A stretch of 64,000 nt of DNA from Bacillota bacterium (GTDB lineage: Bacteria; Bacillota; Clostridia; Christensenellales; Aristaeellaceae): contig JAEZTL010000005.1 in NCBI GenBank assembly GCA_023421395.1, positions 7,156 through 71,155 on the forward strand, written 5' to 3'. The position numbers and the translations under genes are program-made. Each line of letters begins with the position of its first letter. Within the stretch, counting starts at the first letter, position 1. Positions 60,784 to 64,000 of the stretch are shown here, piece by piece. The notes beneath the pieces were generated by a model that was given only the letters and a program-made list of their open reading frames with translations, had not been told where the DNA came from and did not search any database.

Positions 60784-61806
60784 TTAGAGCAGTTTTCCAG
60801 CCAACGCCTCCCGGTAGTCCTGATAGTTTCGCGCGAGAAGCGCCGGAGTATCCAGCCCATAGGGGCACTTGGCGGCGCACTGCCCGCAATGGACGCAATC
60901 CGGCACCTTTTCCATGATCCGAACGCCCTCTTCGGAGAGCAGCATTTCGGACGGGGCGCGGCGCAAAAGCAGCGAGGCCCGCGCGCAGGTGTTGATCTGG
61001 ATTCCCTGCGGGCATGGCATACAATAGCCGCAGCCGCGGCAGAACTCGCCCGAAAGCGCGGCGCGGTCGTCGCCGATCTTCTCGCGCATTTCTCCGGTCA
61101 GGCGCGGCGGCGCGGCAATGTAGGACAGAAATTCCTCCAGTTCCCGCTCCCGCTGCACGCCCCAGATGGGCACGACCCCCTTGTGTTCCATGATCCACGC
61201 GCACGCGGCGGCCGAATTCGTGATCAGCCCGCCGGAGAGCGCTTTCATCGCCACAAAACCCATGCCCGCCCGGAGGCAGTCTTCCGCCAGGCGCGTCTCC
61301 TCGGGCGTGCTCAGGTAACTGAAGGGAAACTGCAGCGCGTCGTACAGGCCGGATTGCACCGCCTCCCGCGCCACCTGCAGACGGTGGTTCGTGATGCCGA
61401 TGAAGCGGATCTTCCCCTGTCGCTTTGCCTCCAGCATCGCCTCGTACAGCCCGCTGCCGTCGCCCGGTCTGGGGCAAGCGGGCGGGTTGTGGAACTGATA
61501 CAGGTCGATATGGTCTGTCCGGAGTGCGCGCAGGCTGGCATCCAGGTCCGCGCGGAACTGATCAGGGGTCTTCGCCGGGGTCTTTGTGGCGAGCACAATC
61601 CCATTCCACGATCCGGAGAAGGCCGCGCCCAGCTTTTCCTCGCTGTCGGTATAGCTCCGTGCGGTGTCGAAAAAGTCCATGCCCCCGTCTCGCGCCCTTC
61701 GCAGGAGCCGGACGGCGTCCGCCTGCGAAATTCGCTGGATCGGCAGCGCGCCAAAGCCGTTTCGCTCCACCCGCAGCCCGGTTCTGCCGAATTCAGTTCG
61801 CGCCAT
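60784..61806 (-). CDS. aldo/keto reductase with C-terminal 4Fe-4S ferredoxin domain
   Basis: A 340-residue protein. Residues 1-260 are an aldo/keto reductase barrel with the catalytic pattern DTARSYTDSEEKLG (Asp, Tyr), a Lys (ATKTP) and His-like positions (YQFHNPP). Residues about 265-330 have cysteine clusters CRGCGYCMPCP and CVHCGQCAAKCPYG for iron-sulfur centres. Such clostridial proteins are probably ferredoxin-linked reductases of unknown substrate. The ATG at 61806 gives a normal distance from AGGGGGAA; another ATG at 61812 is too close. Confidence 0.9.
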   Translation of the reverse strand: MARTEFGRTGLRVERNGFGALPIQRISQADAVRLLRRARDGGMDFFDTARSYTDSEEKLGAAFSGSWNGIVLATKTPAKTPDQFRADLDASLRALRTDHIDLYQFHNPPACPRPGDGSGLYEAMLEAKRQGKIRFIGITNHRLQVAREAVQSGLYDALQFPFSYLSTPEETRLAEDCLRAGMGFVAMKALSGGLITNSAAACAWIMEHKGVVPIWGVQRERELEEFLSYIAAPPRLTGEMREKIGDDRAALSGEFCRGCGYCMPCPQGIQINTCARASLLLRRAPSEMLLSEEGVRIMEKVPDCVHCGQCAAKCPYGLDTPALLARNYQDYREALAGKLL

Positions 61807-61826
61807 GCTCATTTCCCCCTGATTTT

Positions 61827-62723
61827 TCACAGCTTGAGTTCAAAGTAATCCATGGTGGATGTGGTCTCAAATCCGCAGGACCGGTACAGGCCCAGCGCGT
61901 TTTCGTTGCCGGTGGCCACCTGCAGCATGACGTCCCGCGCGCCCGCCGCCTTGAGCCTAAGGACGCCCTCCGTGAGGATCGCGCGGCCCAGACCGCGGCC
62001 TCGCTTCTCCGGCAGCACACCAAGGCCGTAGATGCCGCCCAGTCCGTCGATCAGCTGCAGATGCACCTTTCCAACGGTTTCGCCCAGCGATTCCGCCAGA
62101 TAGATGGTCATGCCGCGCTTCTCTTCCTCCTCGGGCAGCGGCATCTTCGCGTCCGCGTCGCCGTCCCCCCGCTCCTCACCGAAGTAGAGCACATTCTGAC
62201 GGGCGATCTCCGGCGCGTCCGCATTGACCGCCTTGCGCAGCGATATTTCAGGCGCCGCGCGGGCCGAGGGTGCGTTCCTCAGGTACATCTCGTACTCCGA
62301 ATGGTGGTATGCCGCCCCCGTCTTTTCGATGAATCGCTGGCCTGAAACGCTGATCCGGTCCGCCAAAAGAAGCGCGCGCCGAAAGCCCCGGCGGCGAAGT
62401 TCCGTCAGCGCCAGGTGATGTAGCGCGGTGAACACGCCCCGGCCGCGGAAGTCCGGCCGCACCATCCCCATCAGTTCCGGCGTGGAACCTTCGCCGAAGC
62501 AGCCGACGCCGAGATACCCGACGAGGCGGTCCGCGTCGAAGGCCATCAGTTCGTCAAATAGGAGTTCGCCGCCCTGAGCACCCGCGCCAAGCTTGTAGTC
62601 CAGTTCCAGCTTGAGATGCGTATTGTCCGCCCGGAGGCAGGCCGCCTCCAGATCGCGGACCCTTTCCGCGTCGCCGCGCGTCAGCGCACCCGTCATTTTG
62701 ATCGAAAGATTTTCAAACGCCAC
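61827..62723 (-). CDS. GNAT family N-acetyltransferase (tandem domains)
   Basis: A 298-residue protein with two GNAT-like halves. The first has MVRPDFRGRGVFTALHHLAL. The second has the acetyl-CoA loop (LPEKRGRGLGRAILTEGVLR) and ends in NALGLYRSCGFETTSTMDYF. The substrate is unknown. The frame is open upstream through several starts. The GTG at 62723 is chosen because GAGGAGG precedes it at normal distance and the promoter -10 is at 62755-62760. It is followed after 20 bases by the reductase gene, so they are likely cotranscribed. Confidence 0.87.
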   Translation of the reverse strand: MAFENLSIKMTGALTRGDAERVRDLEAACLRADNTHLKLELDYKLGAGAQGGELLFDELMAFDADRLVGYLGVGCFGEGSTPELMGMVRPDFRGRGVFTALHHLALTELRRRGFRRALLLADRISVSGQRFIEKTGAAYHHSEYEMYLRNAPSARAAPEISLRKAVNADAPEIARQNVLYFGEERGDGDADAKMPLPEEEEKRGMTIYLAESLGETVGKVHLQLIDGLGGIYGLGVLPEKRGRGLGRAILTEGVLRLKAAGARDVMLQVATGNENALGLYRSCGFETTSTMDYFELKL

Positions 62724-62754
62724 GCCCTCATCCTCCTCCGCCACGCCATTCTTC

Positions 62755-62783
62755 ATTATACCACAAACGGGTCCCTTCCACAA
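62755..62783 (-). promoter_or_regulatory. sigma-A promoter of the GNAT-reductase operon
   Basis: On the minus strand -35 TTGTGG (62778-62783), a 17-nt spacer and a perfect -10 TATAAT (62755-62760). Confidence 0.6.
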
Positions 62784-62837
62784 ACCGCCGTTTGCCGTCG
62801 GTTTTCATGTTAAAAAATCGAGTTTTGCATTTATGTG

Positions 62838-62867
62838 TTGGAATTCTTGATCATGTGGGCTTACAAT
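62838..62867 (+). promoter_or_regulatory. probable promoter of the solute-binding protein gene
   Basis: -35 TTGGAA (62838-62843), an 18-nt spacer and -10 TACAAT (62862-62867), 40 bases before the start codon. The ribosome site GAGGAGGAA is strong. Confidence 0.5.
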
Positions 62868-62906
62868 AGAATCAGCCCCATAACGAACTGAGGAGGAATA
62901 TATTCC

Positions 62907-63950
62907 ATGAAGAAGCTCCTTGCCATGCTGCTGGCGGTCATGCTGATTGCCGGCTGCACCTCCGCGATGGCCGAGGCCGTCAAGTTGGACAAGCTGACCC
63001 TCGAATTCGTGCCCTCCAAGGACGCGGACGTCATCATCACCGGCACGAAGAACCTTCCTGATCTTCTGAAGGCCGCGCTGCTCGAGCAGGGCTACGACGT
63101 GGGCGAGATCGACATCACCGTGGGTACCTCCTATGAAGCGACGGGCGAAGCCATGGCTGCCGGCACCATCGACATCGGCTGGCTGCCGGGCGGCACCTAC
63201 GCGCTCTACAGCGACGAAGTGGACGTCATCCTGACCGCCACCCGCGCCGGCCTCTCCAACGATTCCACCGATCCCGTGACCTGGAACGGCGACGCCAACA
63301 AGACCATGCCCACCGACGAGCAGGTTACCTTCTACCGCTCGCTGATCTACGCCACGCCTTCCGCCTACGGCAAGGAACTGGCCGCCAAGGTCAACGCCGG
63401 AGAAACCCTCACCTGGGATGACCTCAGCAAGGCCAACTGGGCGGTGCTGAAGACCTCCTCCTCCGCGGGCTACATCTACCCCACCATGTGGCTGATGGAC
63501 AACTACGAAGGCAAGAAGATTACCGACCTTGCCAACGTCGTGACCCTCAGCGGCTACGGCGAGAGCTTCGCGCAGGCCGCCGCCGAATCCGTGGACATCA
63601 TCGTGTGCTACGCCGACGGCCGCCGCGACTATGAGGCCGCCTGGACGCTGCCCGCCGACCAGCAGGACGCCACCGGCAAGGCCGGCATGGGCCGCAGCGA
63701 CTCTATCTGGAACGAGCTGAACGTCATCGGCGTGACCAACGGCATCTACAACGATACCGTGTCCATCACCAAGGCCGTTCCCGAAGTCTACAATCCCGAG
63801 TTCATCAAGGCCATGCAAAACGCGCTGATCAACGTGATCTCGACGGACGAGGGCAAGGAGATCTTCTCCGTGTACAGCCACACCGGCTATGCCATCGCCA
63901 CCGACGCGGACTATGACGGCGCCCGCAAGGCGCTGGAAGCCGTCCAATAA
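62907..63950 (+). CDS. PhnD-like ABC transporter solute-binding lipoprotein
   Basis: A 347-residue extracytoplasmic binding protein. A lipoprotein signal peptide ends in the lipobox LIAGC with Cys22 as the lipid anchor. The mature part matches the phosphate/phosphite/phosphonate binding (PhnD) type (VPSKDADVI near the start, then LPGGTYALYSDEVDVI and YIYPTMWLMDN). The ligand may be a phosphonate or another small oxyanion. Permease and ATPase genes would be expected to the right of the window. Transcription is rightward. Confidence 0.88.
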   Translation: MKKLLAMLLAVMLIAGCTSAMAEAVKLDKLTLEFVPSKDADVIITGTKNLPDLLKAALLEQGYDVGEIDITVGTSYEATGEAMAAGTIDIGWLPGGTYALYSDEVDVILTATRAGLSNDSTDPVTWNGDANKTMPTDEQVTFYRSLIYATPSAYGKELAAKVNAGETLTWDDLSKANWAVLKTSSSAGYIYPTMWLMDNYEGKKITDLANVVTLSGYGESFAQAAAESVDIIVCYADGRRDYEAAWTLPADQQDATGKAGMGRSDSIWNELNVIGVTNGIYNDTVSITKAVPEVYNPEFIKAMQNALINVISTDEGKEIFSVYSHTGYAIATDADYDGARKALEAVQ

Positions 63951-64000
63951 TCGGACCGCAAATGGGTTCCGCCCGGGCGGGGCCCGCGTAGCCCGGGGGC

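Overview
The window is GC-rich DNA that looks like a chromosomal segment of a motile, probably anaerobic, monoderm Firmicute of the class Clostridia. The reasons are: flagellar gene order of the Bacillus/Clostridium type; FliY in place of a stand-alone FliN; the FlgM-FlgN-FlgK-FlgL-DUF6470-FliW-CsrA-flagellin order; no P- or L-ring genes (flgA, flgH, flgI); a V-type ATPase of the prokaryotic Na+ type; small ferredoxins; and frequent TTG and GTG starts. A high-GC gut lineage such as Christensenellales would fit, but that is only inference. I found no rRNA, tRNA or CRISPR array.

Layout. 1-2.7 kb (minus strand): a TIM-barrel sugar isomerase/epimerase, a 4Fe-4S ferredoxin and a DUF438/hemerythrin-like/PAS protein. 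2.65-3.37 kb: a regulatory intergenic region with a sigma-A promoter, two consensus DnaA boxes and degenerate repeats. 3.4-23.6 kb (plus): one long fla operon, flgB-flgC-fliE-fliF-fliG-fliH-fliI-fliJ-fliK-flgD-flgE-flbD-fliM-fliY-fliO-fliP-fliQ-fliR-flhB-flhA-fliA-flgF-flgG. It builds the basal body, switch, export gate and hook, and ends by making sigma-28. 23.6-33.1 kb (plus): late genes behind a sigma-28 promoter, namely flgM, flgN, flgK, flgL, a DUF6470 gene, fliW, csrA and five flagellin genes in tandem. 33.3-41.6 kb (plus): an HD-GYP gene followed by cheY, cheA, cheW, an MCP gene, cheR and cheB. 46.8-42.1 kb (minus): fliD-fliS-FliT-like gene-motA-motB. 47.1-48.0 kb (plus): a bacteriohemerythrin overlapping cheX, behind a near-perfect sigma-28 promoter. 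48.0-49.3 kb: an intact-looking IS3-family element. 51.8-49.35 kb (minus): an ABC-2 type exporter. 60.6-51.96 kb (minus): a nine-gene V-type ATPase operon. 62.7-60.8 kb (minus): a GNAT protein and an iron-sulfur aldo/keto reductase. 62.9-63.95 kb (plus): a PhnD-like solute-binding lipoprotein.

How it works together. The fla operon makes the hook-basal body and FliA. FlgM holds FliA until it is exported. FliA then reads promoters before flgM, fliD and the hemerythrin-cheX pair. Flagellin output appears to have a second control layer: FliW and CsrA are encoded just before the flagellins, and three of the five flagellin leaders carry a conserved hairpin with AGGA in its loop, upstream of an AAGGAGG ribosome site. 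That is the expected shape of a CsrA target. The che genes steer the motor, and CheY-P can be removed by FliY (two CheC-type motifs) and CheX. MotA/MotB sit with fliD rather than in the fla operon, and fliL, flhF and flhG are not in the window.

Most noteworthy observations: the CsrA-type leader hairpins that split the flagellins into two regulatory classes; the sigma-28-controlled hemerythrin-CheX pair, a possible oxygen input into chemotaxis; an IS3 element inserted exactly in the loop of a transcription terminator; and DnaA boxes flanking the fla promoter.
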